NCBI GenBank assembly: GCA_013407085.1
Contig: JACCGJ010023905.1
Coordinates: forward strand, 1 to 64,000
Length of the DNA stretch: 64,000 bases
Reading direction: 5' to 3'
From: Atriophallophorus winterbourni
Taxonomy: Eukaryota > Platyhelminthes > Trematoda > Plagiorchiida > Microphallidae
The notes beneath the pieces are model-generated. The model was not told the origin of the DNA, ran no database searches, and was given only the letters and a program-made list of their open reading frames with translations. Position numbers and translations under genes: made by a program. Below, one piece after another: positions 21,344-31,770 of the stretch. The first letter of the stretch is position 1. Every line of letters begins with the position of its first letter.

Positions 21344-23845
21344 ATGGAACAATCCAAGATAGAAATTCTTTTGGAGCGACAAATGATGCTAATGTAACTT
21401 CTTCTGCAGAAGCAAGTACCAATCACAAAACCTCGTGCTATTCCACCCTCCGTTAACGGAATTGCGAACAGCATCGCAGAATTCTCCTATGATCCGGAAG
21501 CTAACGTCACATTTGAAACTTGGTTCAGGCGTTATGAAGATCTTTTTCGTGTTGATTTTTCAGCCCAAGATGATGCATGGAAAGTCCGGCTGCTGCTACG
21601 TAAACTTGGCCCAGCAGAGCTGGATAAGTACTGCAACCTGATCCTTCCCAAGAATCCTCGGGATAGAACTTTTGATGAGACGATCAAGTCACTGATTGAA
21701 CTTTTCGGTGAGCAGGTATCTCTCTTCAACACCCGGTACAGGTGCCTCAAGCTGAAAATGAACGACACTGACGACTTCCTGACACACATGGGCATTGTCA
21801 ATCGCGAATGTGAACGCTTCAAGTTGCGGTCCCTCACAGACGACCAGTTCAAGTCCTTGATATTCATATGCAGTCTGGTATCTCCGCGTTTCGCTGATAT
21901 TCGAACGCGACTGCTCAACAAACTTGAGCAAGAACCCTCATTCACTCTCCAAGCCATTGGTGATGAATATCTACGACTGGTCCGTCTCCAAGAAGATTCG
22001 GCAATGATTCAACATGGGAATCATGGCACCGACACCGTCCATGCCGTTCAGCAAAGCAATTGGCATTCGCCACAAGTTTCCAGCCCAAAGAAGCCACCGT
22101 CTTCATGTTGGCAATGCGGAGCCTGGCACTACGCCCGATATTGTCCCTTCAAACAACACCGTTGCAGTCAGTGCAACGTCACAGGTCACACAGAAGGATT
22201 CTGCAGATCCAGAACGAAACAACAAGTTTCGTCGAAACCAAAAATTTCGAGATCATTTTCAAAGCCGCAGCAAAACCAGCAGAGGTTTTCATCGGATCAG
22301 CCAATCAATGCTGTATGCAACCAAATCCAGTGCAACAGTGCACCCTCTGACAGGATTGCAGCTATATCTACTGAGCAGTATGTACGCGATCAGTTGACCA
22401 CAGCAGTGCGAAACCTTCCCGTGACGGTCGCAGATATCAAGAGGACCCTGAACGACGACGAGGTTCTCTCAGAAGCTATCAGATATGTTCAATCTGGATG
22501 GCCTAGGCTAGCACCACAATTGAATGACAATCAACTGTTCCAAAGACGGGAATCCTTATCAATCGTGGATGACTGTCTCATGTTTGGTGCTCGAGTCGTT
22601 ATTCCCGCTGCTTTGCGTCAACGGGTAATACGTCAATTTCATGCTGGACATCCAGGGCTCAATCGGATGAAAGCAATCGCCCGAAGTTTCGCCTACTGGC
22701 CAGGGATGGACGCTGACATCACCGAGTTTGTCAGGCGCTGTACCAATTGTCAGCAAGCGGCAAAACTTCCTGCTCACGCAACACCGGTTCCGTGGCCTCG
22801 ACCTGACAAAGCATGGTCGCGTATCCACATTGACTTCGCCGGCCCACTCAACGGAACCACCTACTTAGTCTTGGTAGACGCTTATTCAAAATGGCCAGAA
22901 ATCGTCCCGCTCTCTCCTGCCACAAGTTCGACCACAATCGGAGCACTCACTTCGCTATTCAGCCAACACGGAGTTCCCGACACCATTGTCTCAGATAATG
23001 GATCCCAATTCACATCAGCTCATTTTGCCGAATTCTGCAAGAAGAATGCAATTGAGCATATCCGGACTCCGATCTACCATCCCCAATCGAACGGACAAGC
23101 GGAGAGGTTTGTCGACACATTCAAAAGAGCAATGCTCAAGTCTCGAGGGGAGGGGACTACCGTCGACAACTTGCAACGATTCCTGTTAGTCTACCGGACG
23201 ACCCCACACGAATCCCTGATGAATAGTCAAACGCCAGCAGAGGCACTAATGGGTAGAAAACTTCGTACAGTCAATAACGCAATGGTCCCGAAGCCACCGC
23301 AACCTCAAGTTCATCAGCATCTTAGTCAAAGGAGCTTCAAAGTGGGATCCAGCGTCTATGCTCGTGATTATCGACAACGAAGAAACCCATGGATCGAGAG
23401 CAAGGATATATGTCGGAGAGGTAGCGTTATGTTCGACATCCAAGTTGGAAACGACGTTTGGATACGCCATCTCAATCAATTGAGACCAAGAGAAGGACAG
23501 TCGGAGTTAGAACCTGCGGAACCAGTGAATATTTCGTTGGATCTTCTATTTGATACCATCCAGCTACCATCTCCCCCGGTTGAAATACCACCTGACATTA
23601 TCGCTCCCGATCGCGCACTAGAACCCCGACGATGGACTAACCGAAGACGCAAGACTGTCGTACCACTTCAGTTCAGTTCAGTTTGCACAGGACAGTATGT
23701 GGCTAACAAGCCAATCGAGCGTCCACAATTCCTTTCGGTGGAAAGCTGCAGAGAAGCAACCACCACTGCCCAAACGTTTATTCTTTTTGTCTATTTGAAA
23801 TCTTCGACGTTCGCGACGCCAAGAGATTATCCGGGTTGTAATTAG
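21344..23845 (+). mobile_element. Internally deleted Gypsy element: in-frame Gag-integrase
   Basis: Gag begins with MEQSKIEILLERQMM at 21344, has one TAA at 21395, then is open to 23845. Order: capsid-like domain (FSYDPEANVTFETWFRRYED, LLRKLGPAELDKYC), two zinc knuckles (CWQCGAWHYARYC and CSQCNVTGHTEGFC), a short basic stretch, then directly the linker that normally precedes integrase (DRIAAISTEQ, LPVTVADIKR). Next come the HHCC finger (HAGHPG..CTNC) and the catalytic core with all three acidic residues (HIDFAGP, VSDNGSQF, PQSNGQAERF). The C-terminal region has VGNDVWIRHLNQLRP. Protease, reverse transcriptase and RNase H are missing without loss of frame. No LTRs were recognised on either side. 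It is not autonomous. Confidence 0.85.
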
Positions 23846-24027
23846 GAAGCACCGCGTTATAGCCGATGCTCGAAAAAGAAAAAAGCAGTTTCTCTTCACC
23901 AGCACGGTGAGAGGTTAGCTGAAGTAACATTGTGTATAATAAAAATTAAAAAAACACAGAGAACTCTAACCCTCACTATATTTACGGGATAACGCTAAAA
24001 AATGAAAAACCTAAGCTTGTAAAGCAA
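23846..24027. other. Junction between Gypsy and CR1 elements
   Basis: Contains ataataaaaattaaaaaaac at 23937-23957. Read forward this resembles a poly(A) signal and tail; read in reverse it could be the simple 3' end of the CR1-like LINE. The assignment is open. Confidence 0.35.
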
Positions 24028-26814
24028 TTAAGGCGAGTATTCAGGAAACAACTTACCCCAGTTGCGGTCCAACCCCTGCTTAAAACTAGACACGGTACTG
24101 CAGGATATAAGTTCTTCTGGAAGAATGTTCCAGAAGTTAACAACCCTAAGGCTGAAAAAGTGTTTCCTGGAGTCTAGCCGACATCGTTTCTTAGCAATTT
24201 TAAGTGAGTGGCCCCGGGTGCCCAGCTCGGGACTTAAGGTAAAGAAGTCGTTCATTTGCACGCCACTCAAACCCTTCAAGATCTTAAAGGTTTCTATTAA
24301 GTCACCTCTTAAACGACGGCGCCTAAGGGAGAAAAGATCGAGAGACATTAGGCGCACAGCGTACGGTTTCCCTCGCTGACCTTCAATCATGCGAGTTGCG
24401 AGGCGCTGTACACTTTCAAGTCGAAGGATGTCCTTTTTGTAGTGAGGACACCACGCCTGAACACAGTATTCAAGATGCGGCCGAACTAATGCCTTGTACA
24501 GTGGCAGGAATACATCGGGTCTTCTGCTCGATAGCACTGATTTCAGCCGAAAAAGTACCTTGCGTGCACGCTGAGCCGCAGCGGCACATTGGTCCTCCCA
24601 TTTGAAGTCAGCCCTAACCAGTACACCCAAATCCTTAACACACTGTGTGGCGTTAACACTGAGGGAATTCCCCGCCACCTGGACCGAAATCTTATCAACC
24701 AGTGTTGACAAGAGTTGGCTCTTATTTAGGTTCAGTGGGAGATCCCACTGGTATGACCAGTTTATGACCCGCTCAAGGTCGTGCATCAAGGTCTCTTCAT
24801 CCGTTGATCCGATGAATTTCACATCATCCGCGAAAATGAAGCATGGGCACTTCAATTCAGAGGACAAGTCATCGATGAAAATCAGGAATAGAAGAGGGCC
24901 AAGTACCGAACCTTGGGGTACACCACTGATCACGTCGGTTTGATTCGACAGCGTACATCCTACTCTCACTCGGAATGTCCTACCTGTAAGGAAGGCCTTT
25001 ATCCAAGCAAGTAGACTACCCCGTATGCCTTTGGCTGCTAGCTTAATCTCTAGAAGGCGGTGATTTACGGAATCGAAAGCCTTACTGAAGTCTAGGTAGA
25101 GGGCTTCGACAGGCTTCCTTTCATCCATCCTTTTAGTGGCAGTATTGAGAAAGCTAAGGAGGTTAGTCAGACAGGATCTACCCTTAAGAAATCCATGCTG
25201 AGTTACACACAACAAAGAATGCCGACAAATATGCTGACAGATTTTATCACGCAGCAGTTTTTCCATTACTTTCGAGACGGTGCTGGTCAGGCTGACCGGT
25301 CTATAGTTACCAACAGTTGACCTGCAACCGCCTTTGTGTATTGGCACGACTATGGCTTCCCTCCACTTACTGGGAACAACTCCTAGTTGCAGGCATGCAT
25401 TAAAGAGCTGGCAAAACGGTTCGGCAAGCACTGAGGCAAGTTTTTTAAGCATAATTGAGTAGATGCCGTCCGGTCCCTCAGATTTGTTGACCCGAACATG
25501 GATAAGTGCGTCAAACACCTCAGCCTCATTGAAGGACAACTCATCTAATACATGGACACCAGGTGTCAGGTTAAGCAGACCTAACGGTGCGTTTGAAGAA
25601 TTATCCCGTAGTTGAACGCTACTGAAAAACCCTGAGAAGGCAGTCGCCTTAGACAGGTCGGTATCGGCAACTTTTCCGTCCTCCAGTTTCAAATCCCCTA
25701 TGTTTTCCCTAGTTTTTCCTTTTGACTGTGCGTAGCTATAAAACCTTTTCGGGTTGGATTTAGCATCCCTAGCTAGAGATAACTCAAAATGCTGTTTGAG
25801 CACACGTTGTAATTTAACACAGGCATTCCGAGCGGTTTTGTAGCGGGCCCAAGAACCAGAAGTAAGGGATAGCTTATATTGCCGCCATAGACGATCCCGT
25901 TTACGGGTAGACCTACGGACTCGAGGAGACCACCAGGGTGGCCTTCGATGCCTTCTCACACACTGCAGCGGAGCGTGTTTGTCTTGTAACTCGTTTAGAT
26001 ACTTAGAAATTCTATCCCAGTTTTCATTTACATTTGAATCGCTAGATAACTGAAGGGAAGATTTTGAAGACTGCAAGAGTAAACCCCAGTCTACACGCCT
26101 AAAATTGCGTCTAGGACGAGAGAAAGGTTTGCGAAAACGCAATATCGCTTCGAAGCTTATCATTACGTGATCACTTTTGCCGAGCGGCGGTAGGTACTTT
26201 AAATGACTAATGGCTTCTAGCTGGGACGACAATACCAAGTCAAGAGTGGATGGAGTGCATCCATGGCGAAACCTTGTAGGATCATTGACATGCTGGTGCA
26301 GCGCATGATTATGGAGCCATTCGAGAAAGGTGTCAGATTGCTGGGTGACTAGACCAGTGGGGACAGGCCAATCTATGTCTGGGAGGTTGAAATCACCCAA
26401 GATAAGTACACTGTGAGCTGAGTGAAACAAACCGTCGAGTGTCTCAATAAGCTGTGTAAACTCCTGTATGGATGCACTGGGAGTGACGTAGACACAAGCA
26501 ATTGCGAGCGATGACTTGTAGCAAGTCAGGATACTCGTAACAACTTGGACGTTTTCAATGGCTAGAGATATCCCTGTACCCATGTTGTGCAAACCATACT
26601 CCAAGAGCAGTGCAACGCCACCGCCTCTCCTATCACCCGGCCTATCGCATCTTATGACGAGATACTGTTCACTGATGTTTACCGGCACCTCATCAATCGC
26701 AGACAGCCTGGTCTCAGAAAGCGCAATAAACCTTGGGTGAAACTGAGCCACGCAGAGAAAGTTCAGCCCACTTATTCCTGATGCTGCATACATTTGCATA
26801 CAATACTTGGGCAC
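24028..26814 (-). CDS. CR1-like LINE ORF2: endonuclease-reverse transcriptase, 928 codons open
   Basis: The longest open frame in the window. The N-terminal apurinic-type endonuclease shows FIALSETRLS, RRGGGVALL, VLILGDFNLPDIDWP and a C-terminal LGKSDHVM. The reverse transcriptase follows: KSEGPDGIYSIMLKKL, KWREAIVVPIHKGG, NYRPVSLTSTVSKVMEKLL, QHGFLKGRSCLTNLL, ALYLDFSKAFDSVNH, ISGVPQGSVLGPLLFLIFID, the catalytic FADDVKF, then LNLNKSQLL, VKDLGV and the tail block LGTRGHSLKIAKKR and FWNILPEELI. The very start is shifted: the expected opening (LYANVCSIRNKWAELS) is in another frame at about 26750-26800, so one indel separates it from the rest. Otherwise it is intact, which makes this the youngest large LINE here. 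Confidence 0.92.
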   Translation of the reverse strand: MPKYCMQMYAASGISGLNFLCVAQFHPRFIALSETRLSAIDEVPVNISEQYLVIRCDRPGDRRGGGVALLLEYGLHNMGTGISLAIENVQVVTSILTCYKSSLAIACVYVTPSASIQEFTQLIETLDGLFHSAHSVLILGDFNLPDIDWPVPTGLVTQQSDTFLEWLHNHALHQHVNDPTRFRHGCTPSTLDLVLSSQLEAISHLKYLPPLGKSDHVMISFEAILRFRKPFSRPRRNFRRVDWGLLLQSSKSSLQLSSDSNVNENWDRISKYLNELQDKHAPLQCVRRHRRPPWWSPRVRRSTRKRDRLWRQYKLSLTSGSWARYKTARNACVKLQRVLKQHFELSLARDAKSNPKRFYSYAQSKGKTRENIGDLKLEDGKVADTDLSKATAFSGFFSSVQLRDNSSNAPLGLLNLTPGVHVLDELSFNEAEVFDALIHVRVNKSEGPDGIYSIMLKKLASVLAEPFCQLFNACLQLGVVPSKWREAIVVPIHKGGCRSTVGNYRPVSLTSTVSKVMEKLLRDKICQHICRHSLLCVTQHGFLKGRSCLTNLLSFLNTATKRMDERKPVEALYLDFSKAFDSVNHRLLEIKLAAKGIRGSLLAWIKAFLTGRTFRVRVGCTLSNQTDVISGVPQGSVLGPLLFLIFIDDLSSELKCPCFIFADDVKFIGSTDEETLMHDLERVINWSYQWDLPLNLNKSQLLSTLVDKISVQVAGNSLSVNATQCVKDLGVLVRADFKWEDQCAAAAQRARKVLFRLKSVLSSRRPDVFLPLYKALVRPHLEYCVQAWCPHYKKDILRLESVQRLATRMIEGQRGKPYAVRLMSLDLFSLRRRRLRGDLIETFKILKGLSGVQMNDFFTLSPELGTRGHSLKIAKKRCRLDSRKHFFSLRVVNFWNILPEELISCSTVSSFKQGLDRNWGKLFPEYSP

Positions 26815-26835
26815 TGGTTATTCGTGCTTCTGAAA

Positions 26836-27837
26836 CTAGTCCTGTTTGGCCCTCGGTCGAAGCACCCGAGGGAGCTGCACGTTTTTTGGCGTGCTACTTA
26901 GAGCAGGAGCATCAGTTTCGGCAGCCTCTTGCGTTAACGTAACGGACCGTTGCCTGACAATTGAGACCGCATCCATAGAAGAGAAGCAACTACTGGAGTC
27001 ATCGTCTCGGGTGCCATCGTCAATTGCGCTAAGACAATCAACGTCATCTGGGCCGGACAACAAGACTAGTGGCAAAGTGCTGTTCGGTATGCCCGTCTGT
27101 GACAGAATAGCGTTTTGCGCTGCATCCGGGTGAAGAATGACCGATGTTCTCATAGCTAAGTTTCTCCTATTGGAATCAGAATCATTTTGCCGAATCCGGG
27201 ACGGAGGGTTGTCGGGCTTCACCTGAAGTTTATCTAGCGTTGAGTTTGCGATATACTCAGCCCTAGCCAGGAATGCATCCCGATCCGCCTGATAATTAAA
27301 TTCAACCAGGATTGGTCGAGGGCAGTTACCCATCCTCCATCTTCCTACTCGGTGGATTCGCACTGTGGAAGTAGAAGGCTTCATATCCACCATTCGGAGA
27401 AGATCGTTTATACACCTACGATCAAGATCTCTGCGAGACTTAGATTCCTTAATATATGGTTCCGCTCGATTAAAAACTAGTACATTTCTAGTTCTAGATT
27501 TCGGAGCAGAGGAATTGCTGTGCAGTGATTCGATTTGCTGACGCAAACCATTTAATTCCTGAATAATTTGCTCCAGCATAGGCGAACCGGCATTAATTGA
27601 ATGTTGCCGTTTACGTGTACCAACCTTACTGGCCTTAGTACGCTTCTTGGAGGTGCCAGCTACATTGGCCACCTTGGGGTGGCAGCTTGCCTGGGTGGAC
27701 GGGTTACCTGGCTAACCTGTTCGACTTTCCCCTCAGCTGCAGCTAATCTAGATTTTTTATTCGCACGTTTTTTCAAAGTTCTCCGTACATTGGCCTCCTT
27801 GGGAGGATGGTGTAACTGGTTAACTTTGTCAACTTCC
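26836..27837 (-). CDS. CR1-like LINE ORF1, 3' part (one frameshift)
   Basis: Encodes the nucleic-acid-binding partner of ORF2, lying 21 bp upstream of it. From 27837 the frame is rich in Lys/Arg (RRTLKKRANKKSRL). At about 27672 it shifts, and the second frame continues as NVAGTSKKRTKASK, then a heptad-like stretch (MLEQIIQELNGLRQQIESL) suggesting a coiled coil. An RRM-like region follows (RNVLVFNRAEP, INDLLRMVDM, STVRIHRVGRW, PILVEFNYQADRDAFL). It ends with a Ser/Asp-rich tail and a stop at 26836. The 5' part continues beyond an inserted RTE fragment at 28423-28727. Confidence 0.8.
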
Positions 27838-27849
27838 GCCATGACTGCA

Positions 27850-28410
27850 TCATCATCATCATCATCATGAAGCACAAGTCTGGAGCCAGACAAAGTACCA
27901 AGCAATATGAAGCAGGAAAAGCAGATAAGCAAGCGCGTGGAAAAGGGAAAGCAGGCAAGCGGAATACGCAAAAGCAAATGCACAAAAAAGCAGCTTGTTT
28001 TTGTAGTTTCACTGCATGCGATTTTTTGGGTTTTTTTGTTTTGTTTTTGTTTTGTTTTTGTTTTTTTATGTAAAATAATACCGAATAAAAAAATTATGAC
28101 ACACATAATAAAATACACTGGCGCCACTGACTTCGGTTTGTAGCCATATCGCGTAAGGTTTCCAGCCAACTATTAGGTGGAGCTTTTGGACCCCACCCAG
28201 GCAAACGAATACGCCCAACTGAGCCTAGCGCTACGGTGAGTTTCTTCATCCCAACGCGCCACGTCATGGACTGGCCACCCGATCTTTTCTCCCAGCTTCT
28301 GTCAGGCTCTGCGAATAAGGCGCGGTACGGTAAACGGTGAGTAGGCATTCTTAATACATGTCCCAACCATCGCAAGCGAGCAAGCATCAGCATTTCTCTC
28401 ACTCTGACTG
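27850..28410 (-). mobile_element. RTE-like LINE 3' fragment inserted in CR1 ORF1, 12-bp duplication
   Basis: 561 bp flanked by gccatgactgca at 27838-27849 and 28411-28422. The insert encodes the last part of an RTE reverse transcriptase on the minus strand (RLRWLGHVLRMPTHRLP, SGGQSMTWRVGMKKL, RLPGWGPK, to about 28094). A 3' UTR with a gtttttgttttg run follows, and the 3' end reads gtctggctccagacttgtgc followed by ttcatgatgatg repeats. Removing the insert and one duplicate restores the ORF1 frame. This 3' end is the one shared with SINE family A. Confidence 0.88.
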
Positions 28411-28422
28411 GCCATGACTGCA

Positions 28423-28727
28423 GTTGTCCCCGGGCTCAGGTTTGCGCTCAAAACAGATGCATAGGTTTGAGTGGGTACGACGTTAGACATGCTAGGCGAA
28501 ATTTCGCTATTTTGAGGCTTTACAATAACAACAGCAGCGTCACTGGCAGCCTTATGGCAGGAGCTGCAATACCACTGTAACCAGCGGTACTTTGCATAAA
28601 TCCCATAGTGAGATTTATGTATACCAGAGCAGCTAGGGTGAGCCCAACGCTTGCACGCTGTGCACTCAATGCCCCTAGCCACTTTTTTGCAGCAATTGCC
28701 GTTGAGGCAAGCATTAACTGTACTCAT
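28423..28727 (-). CDS. CR1-like LINE ORF1, 5' part with PHD-like finger
   Basis: Starts at ATG 28727 (MSTVNACLNGNC). Cys/His spacing resembles a PHD finger: C-x4-CC-KKVARGIECTACKRWAHPSC, with a closing WYCSSC about 25 residues on. A Ser/Thr-rich linker follows and runs into the RTE insertion at AVMA. Related finger segments open ORF1 in the copies at 40.75 and 44.29 kb. Confidence 0.8.
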
Positions 28728-29305
28728 CGTACGGCGAGAGATATAAGAAAGATAATGTACCAGCAAGATTATAGACTGATTTAATCACAAGCGTAATTAA
28801 TCAGCACGAAATATAATAGACGATTTGCTTTTTATAAGGTAGTGAAATAGTTAGTATATTTTACAGTATTTCACAGAATAGCGAAAATGCGAAATAATTT
28901 TTAGCAGAGCGTGGAAAATACAACCAAGTTGAATGTACCGCGCGTTAATCAAGTGAACCCCAAGCTCTGTCGGTACTGAGTCACTTTTAAAAAGGGAGGT
29001 AATGGGAAAAGACGTTTATTTTCCCTGAAAACTCAATATCTTTGAAGATATTACGACTCTATATTGACACTATGTCAACATAGATTTTAATTATTTGGCG
29101 CGAAATACATGATTATAATTTGATTATAATTCGCCCTTTATTCTGATTGGTCCATTGAGTCCTTGACACGGTTTTAATGTGCTATTTTCCAAGGTCATTT
29201 CCATTTCCATTTTCAGCTTACATATATGGATGACTAAACCATGTTTGTTATTATTGGAAGTGAGCTGCCATACGAACTTTTCTGAAGCCTTGGTCTTCTC
29301 TCTCA
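28728..29305 (-). other. Probable CR1 5' UTR and junction
   Basis: AT-rich, no coding. It lies between the CR1 ORF1 start and the next LINE fragment. The exact 5' end of the CR1 copy was not resolved. Confidence 0.35.
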
Positions 29306-29309
29306 ATAA

Positions 29310-31480
29310 TCGATTGAGCCATATTGTGGGAAGCATATCCGTTACATTATCAGCTCCATATCAAGAACGTAACAATGTCAACGGGGCCAGCAGCTTTGAA
29401 TCGTTTCATGGATTCGATACATGCTTTAATTTCTAAATCATTAGGGGATCTACGCTAACAGACCAACGATCACACTGCTTCAAATGAGAGAAAGATTCTG
29501 TTGCAGGCGACCAGCTGAATTGTTCCTCAAAATGTTCGGCTCAAAGTGAGAGGCAGCGATTCTTATAAGTGATAAGAGTACCATCTATTTCAGAGATAGT
29601 CTCACTCACTCGTAGGCCCAGTCGATCGAATAAGTTGGAAGAGTTTTCGCACGTTACCCGCATTATTTGCTATTTCCATTTCTTCGAACTTATTTAGCCA
29701 AGACCTTTCTCTGTCTAGTCTTAAGCTCCGTTTAAGTTCATTCCTCACGCGTCTACGCTTTGTGTTGTGTCCAGTACAATGAGGTATTTGGCGTCGCTGG
29801 TGCAGAATTTCTATAGAGCGCTGTGAAATCCAGTGGGACTTTTGGGTTGGTTGTGTAGTCTCACAGGCTGTTATTGCAGCGGCTCGCATAATCCCAGCTT
29901 TTCTGTTCCACCTTCCATCGGCAGTTGCACACTGAGCAACTGGGAGTGAGTTACTCAAGGTGGGTGCACGGATGTGCAATCGGACAGCACTTCTGTGCTG
30001 TGCGGCTAACATCGTGCTAAATTGATTGGCCACGGGTAGTGAGCTGCATGCTGAAACACGCTGGAGTCTCACTACCATCTGTATTCTCCATTTCTCATAT
30101 CTGTCTAGGCCTGGGCAACCTGACAGTATCTTCGCCCACGTGCAGTCTCTGTGCTTTCTTTATACTCAAGGTGGTTCTATAGATGTCTTGAACTACAGGC
30201 AGAGAGAATCTTTCGACCACAATGCGTTTCCTATTCGAAGGCTTCGTACCGGAGAACTTTAACGAGAACCTACATCGCACAAGAGCATGATCTGAATCTA
30301 TGCAGGTATTCCAAAAGGAGCGGCAGACCTCAATGCAAACTCTCCAGCGATCACTTATGGCGATATGGTCGATTTGGGCCGAGGGTTGGCTTCCATCCTG
30401 CGAGCGCCATGTGGTAATTTGACATTTTTTATGGCGAAAGGAAGTGCTGCTAATGAATAATCGAGATTGTGCACAGAATTGTATAAACCGTTCACTATTA
30501 TCTGTGCGTTGGCTTTCAAGACCAAACATGCCACCTGATTGTGATTCAGATGTATCTACGCGACCCAGTCTGGCATTCATATCTCCCGCTAAGACAACAA
30601 TATTGGAGTATTTTGCACGTCGCAAAAGAGCATAAAGATCGTCGTAGAAGGCGTTCTTCTCGTCGTCAGAATTGGTGTTAGTGGGAGCGTAAGTTGCTAC
30701 AATAAACAAGCATCTCTGATTAGAAGATTTTGAGTTTGGTTTAATATTATTGGCTTGTCTAACTGCGCACATCCTGCTATTGCAAGGAATCCAATCGATT
30801 AGACAGGATTGGGCAGGCGAATTCAGCACTATACCAACACCCGCCTGTCCTGAGATGGCAGCTACAGAATCACCAGCGCAGCGCAAAGAGTAACGAGTTG
30901 AAAGGTTTGGGGCAGTATGTTCAGTAATTATAGACGGATCATATAAGCGCGTTTCCGATTAACAGCAAACATCAATAGATAGACTATCTAAGATAAGAGC
31001 CAATGCAGCTTGCTGGCCTATTTGTCTGAGAGTTCTGACATACATATCTCCGATGTCAGCTGAAGTCCGTGGTTTCAGAAAGTGATCTGTAAATTCGCGA
31101 ACAGAAAATGTTGCAACATGTTCAGCACGGTCTTTTCGAAAGCTGGGATTGACAGACGGAGAGTTGTTAAGAATGGATGGGGGAGGGGAAGGGTCAGAAA
31201 CAGTTTGAAGAGTAGGGCCAGCAGTAGCTTGTTTTCGCTTACCCGCCCTGCTGTATGCAGCAGGTAAGGCGACCCTGTTTATCGTGCGCGACGGCCGATG
31301 CACTATGGAGTTGGGTTTCGCAGTAATATTCATGGTCATGGTTGCATGGGATACTGCCAGGTCGCCATGCCTAAACAGGAGAACAATAAGGGTTCTCGAC
31401 CAAAGCCTTTGGCTAAAAAGCCTGACCCACAAGGAAGCGGGTAAGGTTGAGACCGTGTTCGTCTGACCTCTTCCTTGACT
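29310..31480 (-). mobile_element. RTE-like LINE, 5' half (endonuclease to start of RT), with SINE insertion
   Basis: Read right to left: an N-terminal region (31.0-31.5 kb, ADIGDMYVRTLRQIG, ALILDSLSIDVCC), then an in-frame stop, the APE endonuclease (LFIVATYAPTNTNSDDEKNA, IVVLAGDMNARLG, ITTWRSQDGSQPSAQIDHI, CIDSDHALVRCRFSLK), and VVQDIYRTTL at 30.18 kb. The SINE interrupts here, after which the frame resumes (SNSLPVAQCATADGRW, ELKRSLRLDRERSWLNKFEE) to a stop at 29602 and decayed sequence to 29310. The reverse transcriptase is absent on this side. Its break point shares about 55 bp with the 5' edge of the RTE at 21.3 kb. Confidence 0.8.
29964..30162 (+). mobile_element. SINE copy (family A) with 12-bp target-site duplication and full 5' head
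   Basis: 199 bp flanked by tactcaaggtgg at 29952-29963 and 30163-30174. Head gtgcacggatgtgcaatcgg, then gtgctaaattgattggcc, acgctggagtctcactacc and ctgggcaacctgacagtatc. About 30 bp near the 3' end is deleted: cagtctct joins directly to gtgctttc. It ends tttata. Excision restores the LINE protein frame. This copy fixes the 5' boundary of the family. Confidence 0.88.
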
Positions 31481-31770
31481 TCCTGTATAGTGACTCTGAA
31501 GGTGCTCGGATAGGGACCACCCATAGCCCATGGGTCATAGAGGTGCACAAACCATCGTCACCACTGTTAATGGTCCGGCTCAGCGTAGATGCTGAATGTA
31601 ATCCGTTTCCTATTCAAATCCCCCATCTCACGGTACCGCAAACATCACACACAAGTGTAATACGGCAGAATCACAAAATGCTCTGCTGGCTGAGGTTTTG
31701 CAGTCTTTCTAACGCAATTAAGGTTCGAAACCTCACACTCAACAGTACTCACGGCACGCCCCATCTTGAC
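31481..31770. other. Probable RTE 5' UTR or unknown repeat
   Basis: No coding recognised. A stretch at 31341-31380 just before it (gggatactgccaggtcgcca then tgcctaaacagg) resembles an old piece of SINE family A inside the LINE. Confidence 0.35.

Noticed and set aside
27820..28169. Met-run and Lys-rich frame as a separate gene
   Set aside because: It is explained by the RTE tail repeat and a T-rich 3' UTR read in other frames.
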